This document shows, in pieces, positions 32,835 through 45,055 of a stretch of DNA of 64,000 bases. Under the pieces are notes generated by a model, which did not search any database, was not told the origin of the DNA, and saw only the letters and a program-made list of their open reading frames with translations. A program made the translations under genes and the position numbers. The DNA comes from Megalopta genalis (lineage: Eukaryota; Arthropoda; Insecta; Hymenoptera; Halictidae), in the NCBI RefSeq assembly GCF_051020955.1, contig NC_135013.1, positions 3,130,501 through 3,194,500 of the forward strand, in the 5' to 3' direction. The stretch's first letter is position 1. Every line of letters begins with the position of its first letter.

Positions 32835-33530
32835 TATTTTTCTTCTCTTCACTCGTTAATGGACTTCCAATATTTTTATTTACTTGTTAATGCATTTTGA
32901 ATATTTTTCTTCACTCGTTGATGGATTTTTAATATTTTTTTCACTCGTTAATGGATTTTGAATATTTTTCTTCACTCGTTAATGGATTTTTAATATTTTT
33001 TTTTACTCATTAATGGATTTTTAATATTTTTATTCACTCTTTAATGGATTTTTAATATTTTTTTCACTTTTATGGATTTTTAATATTTTTCTTCATTCAT
33101 TAATGGATTGTTATTATTTTTCTTCACTTATTAATGGCTCATAACATTTTTCTTCACTCGTTGATGGATTTTTAATATTTTTATTTACTTGTTAATGCAC
33201 TTTGAATATTTTTCTTCACTCGCGTTAATGTATTTTTAATATTTTTTTTCACTCGTTAATGGATTTTGAATATTTTTATTCACTCTTTAATGGATTTTTA
33301 ATATTTCTTTTCACTCGTTAATGGATTTTTAATATTTTTCTTCATTTATTAATGGATTTTTAATATTTGTCTTCACTTATTAACAATAATATTTTTCTTC
33401 ACCTATTAATGGATCTTTTAATATCTTCCTTCACCGATTAATAAATTTACAAACTCTGTTCTTCGCTCATTAATAAATCTCGATTGTTTCTCTTCGCTCA
33501 TTAACAAAGCATTTTGCTTCGCTTATTCGT
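32835..33530. repeat. Minisatellite, unit about 31 bp
   Basis: About twenty units of CTTCACTCGTTAATGGATTT followed by TTAATATTTTT, with diverged units at both ends. AT-rich, no coding frame. Confidence 0.92.
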
Positions 33531-34084
33531 AGATCACGGCTATTTTTTGCGGTCAACGACGCGGATATCGACGGGATCGTTAACGGAATTACAAGTTACA
33601 AGGTTGCGGAATAGGGTGAAATTGCCACCGCTAATTGAAAGTATTGCATGCAAATTAGTTTTCGTCCGGGCGGTCGAGAACCGAAATTGATCGAGTTCGC
33701 GAAGTTGCGGCCGCCGAACCGGGCTATTACAATATTTCAGACGCGTTTAATGCGTAAGCCGATAACCGGGGGCAGGTTCAATTCCATTTTTGACGATAAT
33801 TCTGTTCCTGTCCCGAACCGTCTGATATTCGTATTTATGGATCGTATTTAATACACTCGGGAGAATCGGATAACTCCGCGGTAATAACGTAACTGGCATG
33901 CGATGCGTGCGAAACCGCGAGTTACAATTCAATGGATTCGGCATCGGTGTCGCAGCAGCTCGTACAGATAAATACAAACTTTACGGCCGATTTCGACTTC
34001 TGACTTATTCGATTCTGGACCGTGCACTTTAATTCGCGATCTCTAAACAATTATTCAGGATGCTTTAAACTGTTACGGATACAT
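33531..34084. promoter_or_regulatory. Unique sequence with an octamer and homeodomain-type motif
   Basis: At 33644-33657 TTGCATGCAAATTA combines a palindrome, an ATGCAAAT octamer (POU-factor type) and an ATTA core. CTAATTG lies at 33631. The surrounding sequence is unique and mixed in base composition. This is only a motif observation; no function is shown. Confidence 0.2.
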
Positions 34085-34457
34085 ATACAGAGTGTCCCAA
34101 AAGTGTCTCGCAATCCGGAAATGGCGTGTTCCTCGGATCATTTGAAGCAGCTTCTTCCTTTATAAAAATTTTCTCCGCGGCACCGTTAACGAGTTATTAA
34201 CGAAAGAACAGTGACCAATAAGAATCGAGTACGGCTGACGCGAGGCGGCCCAGCCAACCGGCGCACGAAGCCCGGTTCCGCTCATTGGCTCGGTCGCCTC
34301 GCGCCAGCCGAGCTCGCCTCTCATTGGTCACAGTTTTTCGTTAATATCTCGTTAACGGTGCCTCGGAGAAAATTTTTGTAAAGGAAAAAGTCGCTTCGAG
34401 TGACCCGAGGAACCCGTCACTTTCGGATTGCGAGACATTTTTGGGACACTTTGTATA
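34085..34457. mobile_element. Foldback element FB1, full-length copy
   Basis: Ends are TATACAGAGTGTCCCAAAAG and TTTTTGGGACACTTTGTATA. Arms are of the CACCGTTAACGAGTTATTAA subtype on both sides. The centre has CCAATAAGAATCGAGTACGG on the left and GCTCGCCTCTCATTGGTCAC on the right, so the inner arms differ slightly. Confidence 0.87.
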
Positions 34458-34589
34458 TATATTGCATCGAGTGGAGCATGCAAATGACAATACAGTCAAT
34501 TCCGGATCATGCATATTTATATGCATATTTATAGTTAAAAGCAAAGTGGAACGGTCCAAATTCGGGAAAAAATATTCACCATTTTTTCA

Positions 34590-35290
34590 TCATTTTATAC
34601 ATTTGTAAATATATAGTTATATTCTATTAATATATGATATAATGCGTAATTATATTAATATATAAATATTTATATAATTACATTGATATATACATGTTTA
34701 TACAATTATATTAACATGTACACATATTTATTATATAATATTGATATATAAGTATGTATATAATTATATTAATATATAGATTATACAATATAATATATTA
34801 TATAGTATAATATATCATATGCCATCTATATAATTTACGGAATAAGTTATAATAAAATACGAAATAAATAAAATATCCCTACTTAATAAACAATATTATA
34901 TAGCCCTATTTATATAATTTATGGGATAGGTTATAATAAAATACGAAATAAATAAAACAACCCTACTTAACAAATAATAACCCTACTTCATAAACAATAT
35001 TATATGTATAGCTCCATCTATATAATTTATGGAATAGGTTATAATAAAATCTGAAATAAATAAAACAATCTTGCTCAACAAATAATAACCCCACCTAATA
35101 AACAACCTTAGTCCCACATAATCAAAATATAACAAATAACAAAATTCTATAGCTCCTAAATTTATAATTACCCATTCGAACAACATTATTAAATTAATTA
35201 TATTTACGCCAAGGTTATTTATAATATTATTAATATATAACATATTATAGTAATATATAACATTATTAAATTAAATATATTTATTTCAAG
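34590..35290. repeat. AT-rich tandem repeats
   Basis: 34600-34830 is built from ATTAATATATA-type words. 34830-35110 holds three related blocks with TATAATTTATGGAATAGGTT, ATAATAAAATACGAAATAAA and TAAAACAACCCTACTTAACA. 35110-35290 is AT-rich without clear units. The minus-strand open frame is AT-driven. Confidence 0.8.
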
Positions 35291-36230
35291 AATTTATTCC
35301 TATTCTAACTGTAATGAATGAAAAAGAAACGAACGTAGATATTTCTAAGAATATTTCAGCGATCTCGTTCGAAAGAAAGCAGAACGCGCGCCGCGCTCGT
35401 TGAGATGTGCCGGCGACGTAATTTCGGGATCGGAACACGAACTCCACGAGAGACCGCAGTTAATCCAGCGAACATTGACTCGGAAAGACTCTTTGAGTCA
35501 TCTTCCATTCGGCCTGAACGGTCGGAAAAAGTTTTATTAAAGAGAGCGCGCGCGCGCGATCGTTCCGCTCCTCCACCGTCTTGGCAGCGTTGCCAGTCCT
35601 GTTCGCGGAGGCCGAAGAGCGAAATAAAGATCTAAAAGGTGATCAAAGGGTCCCGCTGATGGCCGGTAAAAGGGAATCCCGATTCCCGGGGATGAATATC
35701 CCCCGGTGGAGAGCCGGCGCGCTCTCGCATAAACTTACGACCTTGGCTTTCGAAGTGTTTACTCCGGCAAAATGTTGTGCGCCCGGCTTATTCTGCACCC
35801 GCCGCGTACGCGCGCGTGATTGATAGCGCAACTTTGGTCGCCACGACGTATTTTATCTGCCGGCGATCGTTTCCTAATCTCTGCGAGATTAGGGTAATTA
35901 AAGACTGTTGAATACGGACTCGGTTGAGCACTGCTTGGCGCGGTCGGTGCGGGACCGTCGACTCCAAAAATGCCGAAAAATTTGATATGTATAATGTAAT
36001 TAATTTATTGAATCATTTAATGTATATTATTGTTTAATATATATAATTTTGATTACTGTCTTAAAATACGTTTTATATATATATATTCAATAATACTATT
36101 CATTAATGTATTAATTAATTGAATTGCATTTTATTCTGTAACTAAATTCAATTCCGTACCGTAAGAAATACTTTTACAATACACTGTAATTTTTTAATAA
36201 CACTCTACGTGACATTTTTTTTACATTTTA
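35291..36230. other. Unique sequence, CpG-rich then AT-rich
   Basis: 35385-35960 is CpG-rich with short CG runs and overlapping short frames. 35970-36230 is AT-rich. No gene was recognised. Confidence 0.45.
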
Positions 36231-36234
36231 AACA

Positions 36235-36790
36235 CAATTCTGAACATTTGTGAAATTAATTCTTGAAAACCGATGAAATTAATCCATGAAAATCCATGGA
36301 ATTAAACCTCGAAAATCGACGAAATTAATCCATGAAAATCGATGAAATTAAACCTCGAAAATCGACGAAATTAATTCTCCAAAATCGACGAAATTAATTC
36401 ACCAAAATCGATGAAATTAATCCATGAAAATCGATGGAATTAAACCTCGAAAATCGACGAAATTAATCCATGAAAATTGATGGAATTAAACCTCGAAAAT
36501 CGATGAAATTAATCCATGAAAATCGACGAAATTAATCCACGAAAATCGCCGAAATTAATCCATGAAAATCGATGGAATTAATCTATGAAAATCGATGGAA
36601 CTAAACCTCGAAAATCGACGAAATTAATCCATGAAAATCGATTGAATTAAACCTCGAAAATCGATGAAATTGATCCATGAAAATCGACGAAATTAATCCA
36701 TGAAAATCGATGGAATAAAACCTCGAAAAATCGCCGAAATTAATCCATGAAAATCGATGAAATTAATTCTTGTAAATCGATGAAGTTAAT
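36235..36790. repeat. Minisatellite, unit about 23 bp, two alternating variants
   Basis: Alternates ATTAATCCATGAAAATCGAT GAA-type units with ATTAAACCTCGAAAATCGAC GAA-type units, about 24 in all. The alternation gives a 46-bp higher-order period in parts. Confidence 0.92.
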
Positions 36791-37155
36791 CCTTGTTTGT
36801 AATATAATCGTGATAATTCCAGTTCGCATGCGCGACGATGCGCAGTGAAAATTGTCGTTTACTTAAAATAATTGCGAATCCTTTGGACGTGCAACGTTAA
36901 CGAGAAGATGTTCCGTGCTTTCTCAGAGCGACCTACATATAATATACAACATTTACTCACTTACAAAGGGATCCCCGGCTGTAGGCTAATTATCTCACGC
37001 ATTGCTCAAGGCGGTGGGTACGAAATTAATTAAGCCCCTTACCTGCAACAAATAGAATTAGATTTGAGATTTCGTTCGTGCGGACGGCGTTGGAAAAATG
37101 CGTCAACGCGTTGACCATCCGATCATAATTTTCCGAACGTACATATGTATCTACA
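36791..37155. other. Unique sequence, nothing recognised
   Basis: Mixed composition with CpG-rich patches. No open frame or repeat of note. Confidence 0.5.
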
Positions 37156-37159
37156 AAGC

Positions 37160-37350
37160 CAAATCGTTCTACTTAACGGACAAAATTAATTAATAATACT
37201 TAAATTAAGAATTACTTAACAGACAAAATTAATTAATAATACTTAAATTTAGAATTACTTAACAGACAAAATTAATTAATAATACTTAAATTAAGAATTA
37301 TTAACAAACAAAATTAATTAATAATACTTAAATTAAGAATTACTTAATAG
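37160..37350. repeat. Tandem repeat, unit about 45 bp, four units
   Basis: Units contain ACAAAATTAATTAATAATAC followed by TTAAATTAAGAATTACTTAA. They are very similar to each other. Confidence 0.9.
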
Positions 37351-37354
37351 ACAC

Positions 37355-37480
37355 AATTAATTAGAAGAATTAGAATTAGAAGAATTAGAATTGGAAGAAT
37401 TAGAATTGGAAGAATTACAATTGGAAGAATTACAATTGGAAGAATTATAATTGAAAGAATTAGGATTGGAAGAATTAATT
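37355..37480. repeat. Tandem repeat, unit 15 bp
   Basis: About eight units of GAAGAATTAGAATTG or GAAGAATTACAATTG. It directly follows the 45-bp array. Confidence 0.9.
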
Positions 37481-37639
37481 ACTGAAGATTAATTTACAAA
37501 ATCTGTTAAAAGCATTGCATCGCAAGAAATAAAATTCATTAAGAAGGAATCACTTTTTACAAATTGATCGAAGGAACTTCGAATCTTTTTACACATCAAA
37601 GCAATTCATTTGTTGAATTGCGCACGCAATATAGAAATA

Positions 37640-37815
37640 TATTTATATTAAATATATATAGAATTATTATATATTATATATTTGATATTATTATCTATTA
37701 TATATTATATATTTATATATTATTACATATTGTATATTTATATATTATTACATATTATATATTTATATATTATTACATACTACATATTTATATACTACAA
37801 CATACTATATATTAA
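37640..37815. repeat. AT-rich tandem repeat, unit about 27 bp
   Basis: Units of TATATTTATATATTATTACA plus TATTA. Tyr/Ile-rich open frames here come from the repeat. Confidence 0.85.
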
Positions 37816-38850
37816 CATGAAAAAAGAAATAAATGTCCATTCATTTCCTGTGTCTTGCAGCCAACGCAGACAATATTTATTTTACTAATTACAATCGTCA
37901 AACATTAATCGGATTACTTTGTACCCGACTCTGCTTTATTCTTCAAGAAAACGTAAAAGATTCCTCCCCCGACGTTTCCAAAGGATCTCCCTCGAGAGGG
38001 GCGAGACAAAAAGGGGGAGTAGAACGAAACGAAAAAAAGAGGAAGACCGGAGAAAGAAGAAAAAGAGGACAAGGAGGAGGAGGGGGAGGAGGAGAAGGAG
38101 AATAACCGGAGCGCCGTTATTCCTGCACGGCTCGTAAAGACAGTCACTAATTATTTAATTCCATTCTTTCGCGACCCTTGTGAAATTTTCATAAGGGCCG
38201 TCACGTACGCGGGACTCCGCCGGCTGCATAAACGAGTTTCATAAAGGAAGACCCTGAGAAATTGCGAAACATTACGTAGTCCGTTTTCCTCCACTCCCCC
38301 CACCACCCCAACCCCTCCCCTCCCAACGGCGGCCGCTACTGGTCCGCCGTTTGCCGGTCGCCTTCTTCCGTGGGATCGCTATCCGTGGGCGATGGGGAGG
38401 GGGGGGGGGGGGAGGAGAGATCATACACTCGCCGAAAATGGTTTTAAAGTTCAAACGGAATCCGTTAAAACTGCATCGTTCGGTGCATTTTGAGTCGCCG
38501 AGCCGCGCCGCACCGAGCATAAATGTTTCATGGACGCCGCTTCAATCAGGGGATGGAAGATTTGAAGCGTTTCTGACAAACAGAGCTGCGGATGAAACGG
38601 AATAAAATAACAAACTTAATGCGATTTGTCGCGGGGGGGGGGATGCTTCTGTGTTCTTTTTCGACCGTCGCGGACGCCGACAAAAACGCGGATCCCGCTG
38701 TGCCGGAATCGTTTCCTTTTTTCTATGGGTTGGTTTAGTTAAATAATATCTGTTTATTTGCAAAGTGTTTGGAAGACATCGCGGATGGTTTTAGAGCATT
38801 TTTTGCCAAAGATCAAAGGATAATTATTCTGAAAAATATATTTATTTTCT
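37816..38850. other. Unique sequence with strong G and C runs
   Basis: A GGAGGAGGAGGGG-like purine run lies at about 38035-38102. Poly-C blocks lie at 38290-38330, an uninterrupted run of 14 G at 38399-38412 and another G run at 38633-38642. Open frames of about 70-90 codons on both strands are driven by these runs. Confidence 0.5.
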
Positions 38851-38854
38851 TAAA

Positions 38855-39580
38855 ACCTTGACCTATTAAAGATTGTATTTGTAATGTAAAAATTGTGATT
38901 AATTGCATTGTCATTTCTTCGAAATATTTGTTTCTTTAATACTCTGTCCTATAAAGTTTTGTATTTGTAATGTAAAAATAGAGATTAATTGCATTGTCGT
39001 TTCTTTGAAATATTTGTTTCTTTAATACTCTGTCCTATAAAATATTGTATTTGTAATATAAATAATAATAATTTTATTTTATTAATAATTGTTTAAAATA
39101 TTTATTTCCTTAACACTGTATCATATAAAAAATTGTATTTGTAATGCAAAAATTGTAATCAATTGCGTTATGATAGTTTTATATTGTAAAAGGGTTTATT
39201 TATTTTCTTAACGCTCTATCCTGTAAAAAGATATATTTATAATATTAAAATTGTAACTAATTCCATTATGATAGTTTTATATTGTAAAAGGATATATTTA
39301 TTTCCTTGACACACTATCCTGTAAAAAATTGAATTTATAATGTAAAAATTGTAATTAATTCCATTATGATAGCTTTATATCGTAAAAAGATATATTTATT
39401 TCCTTAAAACTATATCCTATAGAAGATTGTATTTATAATGTAAAAATTGTAATTAATTGCATTGTGATAGTTTAATAATGTAAAAATTGTAATTAATCGC
39501 ATTATTATAGTTTTATAACGTAAAAGGATATAATATTTATTTCCTTAAAACTCTAACCTATAAAAAATTGTATTTATAAT
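38855..39580. repeat. Tandem repeat, unit about 100 bp, about seven units
   Basis: Units share TTGTATTTATAATGTAAAAA, TTGTAATTAATTGCATTATG, ATAGTTTTATATTGTAAAAG and GATATATTTATTTCCTTAA. Divergence among units is moderate. No coding frame. Confidence 0.9.
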
Positions 39581-39929
39581 ATATTAAAAAAGGATAAGGA
39601 CTAAAACAATGTTCGTTCAAATAAAAATTTCAGGAAAACATGTTATGTCATACGAACGCAAACAATTTGTTGGTTTGTGGATAAATTCGTAGTTCCTTTT
39701 CATAAAACTTTTCAAAAATATTCTTTAAAAGAATCGCGGTTTTTCGATTTTAAAATGATGCTGTATTTAATGCTGAATTTAATATTTTCCTCTCGGCCGA
39801 GACGAATATATTTTCACGAAATAATCTGCGCTTTCGAATAATCAATAATCATTTCAATATTCATTTCTACGATATTAACGAGCAATAAAAAGCAATTCAT
39901 TTCCGTAATCCCAAACTACTAAAATATTA
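39581..39929. other. AT-rich unique sequence
   Basis: Nothing recognised between two tandem arrays. Confidence 0.5.
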
Positions 39930-40065
39930 ACGACCGAATTGCTGAAATATTAACGACCGAATCGCTAGAATATTAAAGGTCGAAATCGCTTAAATATTCA
40001 AGGCCGAATCGCTAGAATATTCAAGGCCGAATTGCTAGAATATTCAAGGCCGAATCGCTGAAATA
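39930..40065. repeat. Tandem repeat, unit about 23 bp
   Basis: Five to six units of GAATATTCAAGGCCGAATCGCTA, for example at about 39995-40060, with earlier diverged units (AATATTAACGACCGAATTGC). Confidence 0.9.
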
Positions 40066-40560
40066 TTTAATTAAATCGACGCGTTTACCAAATACGCGCC
40101 GACGATTTACGTTCGCGTAATTCGGAATTCTCGTTGTTTAGGACATCACTCTAATTCAGTTTTTTTCCGCGTGACACGTAAGTGATACGTGATATCAAAT
40201 AATTTGGTAACCGGTGTACGCTCGAGCATGTTTTAAGCGACGACGAGCCGGAAATGAGAAAAGTTACGGAGAGCCCCGAAGAAATATTGCCAGACGATGA
40301 GGCCGCGCATGAGTACGCGTGTGCGTTAAAGAGACAACGATTTATTACGGCGCGTCTCCACGTCGGAGGCACGTCAAGTAATTTGAAGTCTCCGAGATAA
40401 ATGAACCGGTCTACTGTAAATATAAGAAGCGTGGAATGCGCGTGAAACGGTCTTCACTCGAACAGTTGTAAAGCGAAGATCAAGCGAAACCTGTTCCCAA
40501 GAAAGAGCGCGAAAGCAAAAGTTGCCGAGCTCGTTCCAATTTCTCATTGACCACACCGTA
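40066..40560. other. Unique sequence, nothing recognised
   Basis: Two short minus-strand open frames lack protein character. No repeat was seen. Confidence 0.45.
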
Positions 40561-40932
40561 TACACAGGATGTGCCGAAAATGTCTCGTAATCCGGAAACG
40601 GGAGGTTCCTGAGATCATTTGAAGCAACTTTTAACTTTGCGAAAATTTTCTCCGAGGCTTCGTTTACGAGTTATTAACGAAAAAACACTGACCAATAAGA
40701 GGCGGGCTCGGCTGGCGCGCGGCGGCCTAGCCAACAAGTGCACGGTGCCCAGTTCCGCTCATTGGCTCGGCCGTCTCGCGCCAAATGATCTCGCCTCTGA
40801 TTGGTCACTGTTTTTCGTTAATAATTCGTAAACGAAGCCGCGGAATGCATTTTCGCTGAGGAAAAAGTTGCTTCAAATGATCTCAGGAATCCCCTACTTT
40901 CGGATTACGAGACATTTTTGGAACATCCTGTC
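40561..40932. mobile_element. Foldback element FB1, full-length copy
   Basis: Left end TACACAGGATGTGCCGAAAA, right end TTTTTGGAACATCCTGTCG; both ends share the CAGGATGT variant. Arms are of the CTTCGTTTACGAGTTATTAA subtype. The left arm at 40610 reads TGAGATCATTTGAAGC and its complement is in the right arm at about 40872-40887. The core CGTGCACGGTGCCC / CCAACAAGTGCACGG type is shared with the copies at 51379 and 52533. Confidence 0.87.
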
Positions 40933-41110
40933 GATCCGGCGCGCCAAGGAGACCTGAACCGCCCTCCTTAGTTAAATTGTCCTAATTTTGTTTTATTATA
41001 CGTATATGTATATCTTTTCTATTATACTATAATAGAAATATATATATTAATATAAATATATATATTAATAGATATATATATATTATACTATATATATTTC
41101 TTTATACTAC

Positions 41111-41475
41111 GGGGCTGAAAAATCGCGGGGATTTTCCAGGATTCTTGATAGGATTTGTGTGACTCACCCTGTATATATAAAATCAAAAAGAAATATATAT
41201 TTATATTTTTCAGCCCCGTTCGACGGTTCGACGGTCCGACGAAAAAATGTTTCCTACCGAAGTTGATCGGTATTTAAACGGCAAGAAATTGCAATTGTTT
41301 AAATTTATAAACAAATTGATTTTCGATGAAAAAACAAGATCATCATTATAGTTTTAAATGGAACTAGGTAATTTTAATTTTACGCTATTGTAGGCGACGT
41401 CAAGACGAATTCAACGAGCTGCTGCAAGATGACCTTCGGATGACATTGAAGGAAAAATTGCCACAATGTTTAATT
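41111..41475. mobile_element. Foldback element FB2, two fragments in scrambled order
   Basis: 41111-41178 ends in GTGTGACTCACCCTGTATAT, matching the right end of the element at 20211-20680. 41200-41475 then begins with TTTTTCAGCCCCGTTCGACG and runs through GCAAGAAATTGCAATTGTTT and GTAGGCGACGTCAAGACGAA, matching its left half. The two pieces lie in the opposite order to the complete copy. Confidence 0.75.
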
Positions 41476-42440
41476 ATCCTGATAACATTTTTAATTTATA
41501 AAGCTTTAAATAATCGAATAAATAAAGCCCAAAAATAAAGTCAAAAAGTAAAGCTTTAACTGAATAAAATCATTTTCAAATCAGAGAAAACGAATAAATA
41601 AAATTACATTTGAAACTCTGTGAAGTAGAATATTTGAAGTTTCCCTAAAAAATAGAAGGCACGCGATGTTCCAAATATTTTCAACTTTAATTGTACCCTG
41701 AAGAGCAACGAATTAGCAGGTAAGACAATTTAACGAAGGTCGACTCGGCAAAGCTCCGGCCGGTGTGCAAATTTGTTTGAGAAACCGCCGTTGATTAAAA
41801 ACTCCTCGTGAAAAGAAGGAGTCCCAGAAACAATTCGGCCGATGTCCCTTGAATTTCGCCGTCCGACAAGAGCGAGCCATTATCTTTTTCTTCGGAATCA
41901 GGGAACCTTGTTAGCGTGGACAAGCTCGCTCGTTCTCCCCGGCCGGGTTCCTCGTTATCTTGGCGAACGTCGCGGTGTTTCGTCGTCGCCTAGAAAAAAT
42001 TTGTTTCTCCGCCGCGCCGGAGGGAGGGGGGGGGGCAGCAAGTGCGTTATTAATTCCCAGCATTCCGGCCGGTAAATGAACCCCTTACATTCAGACGGTT
42101 TCGGATATTTTCGCGCGCCGCGCAATTATCCGACGCTGGTAACGCGGAATTCAAAAAACCGACGCTCCCACGTTGAAAAAAACTGCTCGCCGCGGCCGGG
42201 TCGGTGGCGAAATAAAAAATCGACGAGGACGCGCACCCCCTCACCCCAACGACCGACTTTTGCGCTCTCGTTGAAGACTTCTGCTTCGACGTTTTGATCC
42301 CGACACAGCGACACCTGTGACCCCGCGAAATTTCGGGTCATTTCGACTTGCGAAAATTGTTTAGAACGCGGCGAGACGCACTACCTTCGCTTCCTTTGGC
42401 CTCGCGAATTGTCAGCGATTTAATTGCGAGAAATCTGTTC
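41476..42440. other. Unique sequence, CpG-rich in its second half
   Basis: 41476-41740 is AT-rich; 41750-42420 is CpG-rich with a G run at 42019-42035 and overlapping open frames on both strands. No domain was recognised. Confidence 0.45.
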
Positions 42441-42442
42441 AT

Positions 42443-42912
42443 TGAATTTTGAATATTTTGAATATTTTAGGTATTTTGAATATTCTGGATATTTTAGGTA
42501 TTTTGGATATTTTGGATATTTTGAATAATTGGATGTAATTGAATATTACTTTGAATAATTGGATATAATTGAATATTACTTTGAATAATTGGATATAATT
42601 GAATATTAGTTTGAATAATTGGATATAATTGAATATTATTTTGAATAATTGGATACAATTGAATATTATTTTGAATAATTGGATATAATTGAATATTATT
42701 TTGCATAATTGGATATAATTGAATGTTATTTTGAACAATTTGAATAATTGAATATAATTTTGAATAATTGATAACATCAATTAAAATAGGACGTGTCGAA
42801 TATAATCGAATATAGTTTTAAATAATTGATAACATCAATTAAAATAGGGCGGGTCGGTTATAACGAAATATAATTTTGAATTATTGAAAACATCAATTAA
42901 AATAGGACGAGT
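42443..42912. repeat. Two adjoining minisatellites, units 30 bp and about 60 bp
   Basis: 42445-42525 is a short GAATATTTTGGATATTTTAG array. 42525-42760 has eight units of AATTGGATATAATTGAATAT TACTTTGA type, 30 bp, which keep reading frames open. 42745-42912 has three units of about 60 bp around TTGATAACATCAATTAAAAT. The 113-codon open frame is an artefact of the 30-bp period. Confidence 0.92.
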
Positions 42913-44160
42913 TGGAAACAAAATACGAGAACGATAATAAGAAGAATTCAAAGTATTTGGGATCATTTATATATTTTTATTAATATTTTCCAACTATTTT
43001 AATGCCTTTCATCATTATTGTTTAATCCGTATTACTATGTTATATAAGTAGAATTAAATTAAATTAAATTAGAATAAAAATAGTCCAACTCGATTATAAG
43101 AAACAGGAATAATAATAATAATAATAATAATTTTAATAATGTCACTAAACTGAAGCGAAGACAGCAGCGTTCATAAATTTTTGTAATATATTTATACACT
43201 CGCATTTTTCCTAGTCATTTTCATCCTAATTGCACAAAATCTACGGTCCAGTTATTAATTAATACGTCGCGGCCCTTCGCTAGTTTATTAATATCGTAAA
43301 CTAATTGAATAATACACCGTCGCACGAAAATGGAAATAAGTCAACATTCAATGCATAATAATTGTGATGAATGATGAACAAAATTAATATTGTTGCAAGT
43401 ATTTGTTGCAACCATACGTTGCAACATGTAAGATCGTTGCATAGCTAACAAAAAGAAACGATGCATCCGAAATAATGCCAGCAGTTTGGGAGGCTATTTT
43501 CTACTAAATTATTTCCCCTGTTGTTCGCTGGAATAATTATCAAAGTGGCCCGCACTTTGTCAGAAGAAATTGTTCCGTGTTCGCCGTCCGTATTTCGGGA
43601 AAAATTGCGGAACGCCGCGCCGCGGCAACGATAACGGGGAAAGCAAGCTCGGGTATCGGCGATGTTAATAGCATGAATGTTCAAGTTCGCCTGGATACTC
43701 TCCAAAGGGGGACCGCAGCCTTTTTGTTTTCGCCGTAATTATGCGAATCGAGGAAAGGCGGTAGCAATAAGCCCGGAGGAATTCCTTTTAGCCGGAGCGA
43801 ACAAACGGAATACAGAAAACTGGGACGCTTCCGCCGCGTTCAAATATTCGTTTCTCTTTTGTTTCGCGCGGTCAAGACCGCCGGTCTCTCCTTTAAAATA
43901 ATTTATATTCCGTGAGACGACCGACCGTTCGTCGTCTTCAATTTAAAGAACAAACAATTCGCCGCTTGTATTTTTTTATCTCGCAATTCCTTTTCACGTA
44001 ATAGCGCCGATCACCGACTCCGTCGATTGTTTAAATGTACTGGGATTCAGCGTTCATCTTGTTTATAATTATTATACTGTGAGCGGTATTTCACTAACCG
44101 CGGTACTTTATGAATATTGAGAAATATTGAGATATTAAAATATCTACATTCGTATAGATT
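42913..44160. other. Unique sequence, nothing recognised
   Basis: AT-rich to 43440 with a short AAT run at 43108-43128; mixed and partly CpG-rich at 43450-43900. Short open frames on both strands only. Confidence 0.45.
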
Positions 44161-44335
44161 TTATCTTTATTTTATTTTATCTTATTTTATCTTGTTTTAT
44201 TTTATTTCATTTTATTTCATTTCATTTCATTTTACTTTTATTTTATTTTACTTTCATTTTATTTTATTTTATATTATCTTACTTTTATTTTCATTTTATT
44301 TCATTTTATTTTATTTTATTCAATATACTTTGGCA
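44160..44335. repeat. ATTTT pentamer-type array
   Basis: About 170 bp of TTTTATTTTATTTCATTTCA variants. The Phe/Ile/Tyr-rich open frame is an artefact. Confidence 0.92.
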
Positions 44336-45055
44336 CAGAATTCAATGAAAATAATATTTCATTATCTTCGAAAACCGAATAATTATTGTGAAAATAAAAC
44401 TCGAAATGCCTTTTTCTTTAAATTCCATTATTTAGGCATATTTCAGAATTGAATTGGAGCAGCGAACTGCCATTGCGTCATGAATGTATAACGTCGTCGT
44501 ACCGGCGACATCGAGTGCAAAGGGTTAAAAAAAAAAGCGCCGTACAACGATGTTGAACCTCGAAGCCTCCACTTTCGCATTACACAATACCGAGGCGCGA
44601 ATGTTTGTGACAGGTTTCACGCGGACCCGTCCGATCGGAAACTCTTCCGCAGCGGTTGCTGAACAAGGGGGAGGGGGATGATTTTCGGGAAACGTGGGAA
44701 ACCGATGGCTTTCTTTGCTTATCGCGTTGCTCGCCGTAGCGCGGCGGACGTATCGTTTCTCGAGGCGACTGTTATTAGAGCAGCCGAGGCAAAAGGCCGC
44801 CGGAGCCGCGACGCGCCGGGCCGGCCGTTGGCCATTAATAACTTTGCAGGACGAATAACCGGACGTTGAAAGTGGTCGCGCGGCCGGAAGTGGTTTTCGC
44901 GTCCGCCCTGCTCGCTGTACCTGTGACGCTGCGGAAAAAAAGGGGCTCTCGCGTTGTCGCGCCGTTTTAATTAATTGCTCTCGATTATCAAACTCGCCGT
45001 GTTTCGCCCTTTCCTGCGCACCCTTTTCCCTCCCGCCAATTTTTAATATCATTTA
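44336..45055. other. Unique sequence with a lone TTAA-element end
   Basis: At 44510-44528 ATCGAGTGCAAAGGGTTAA equals the right end of the 247-bp MITE family, but no partner end lies at the expected distance upstream. 44550-45020 is CpG-rich with overlapping open frames of up to 175 codons on opposite strands; none is recognisable. Confidence 0.45.

Noticed and set aside
36235..36790. Regular repeat units that could suggest a CRISPR array
   Set aside because: Units are contiguous 23-bp tandem repeats without unique spacers, and the sequence is eukaryotic in style.
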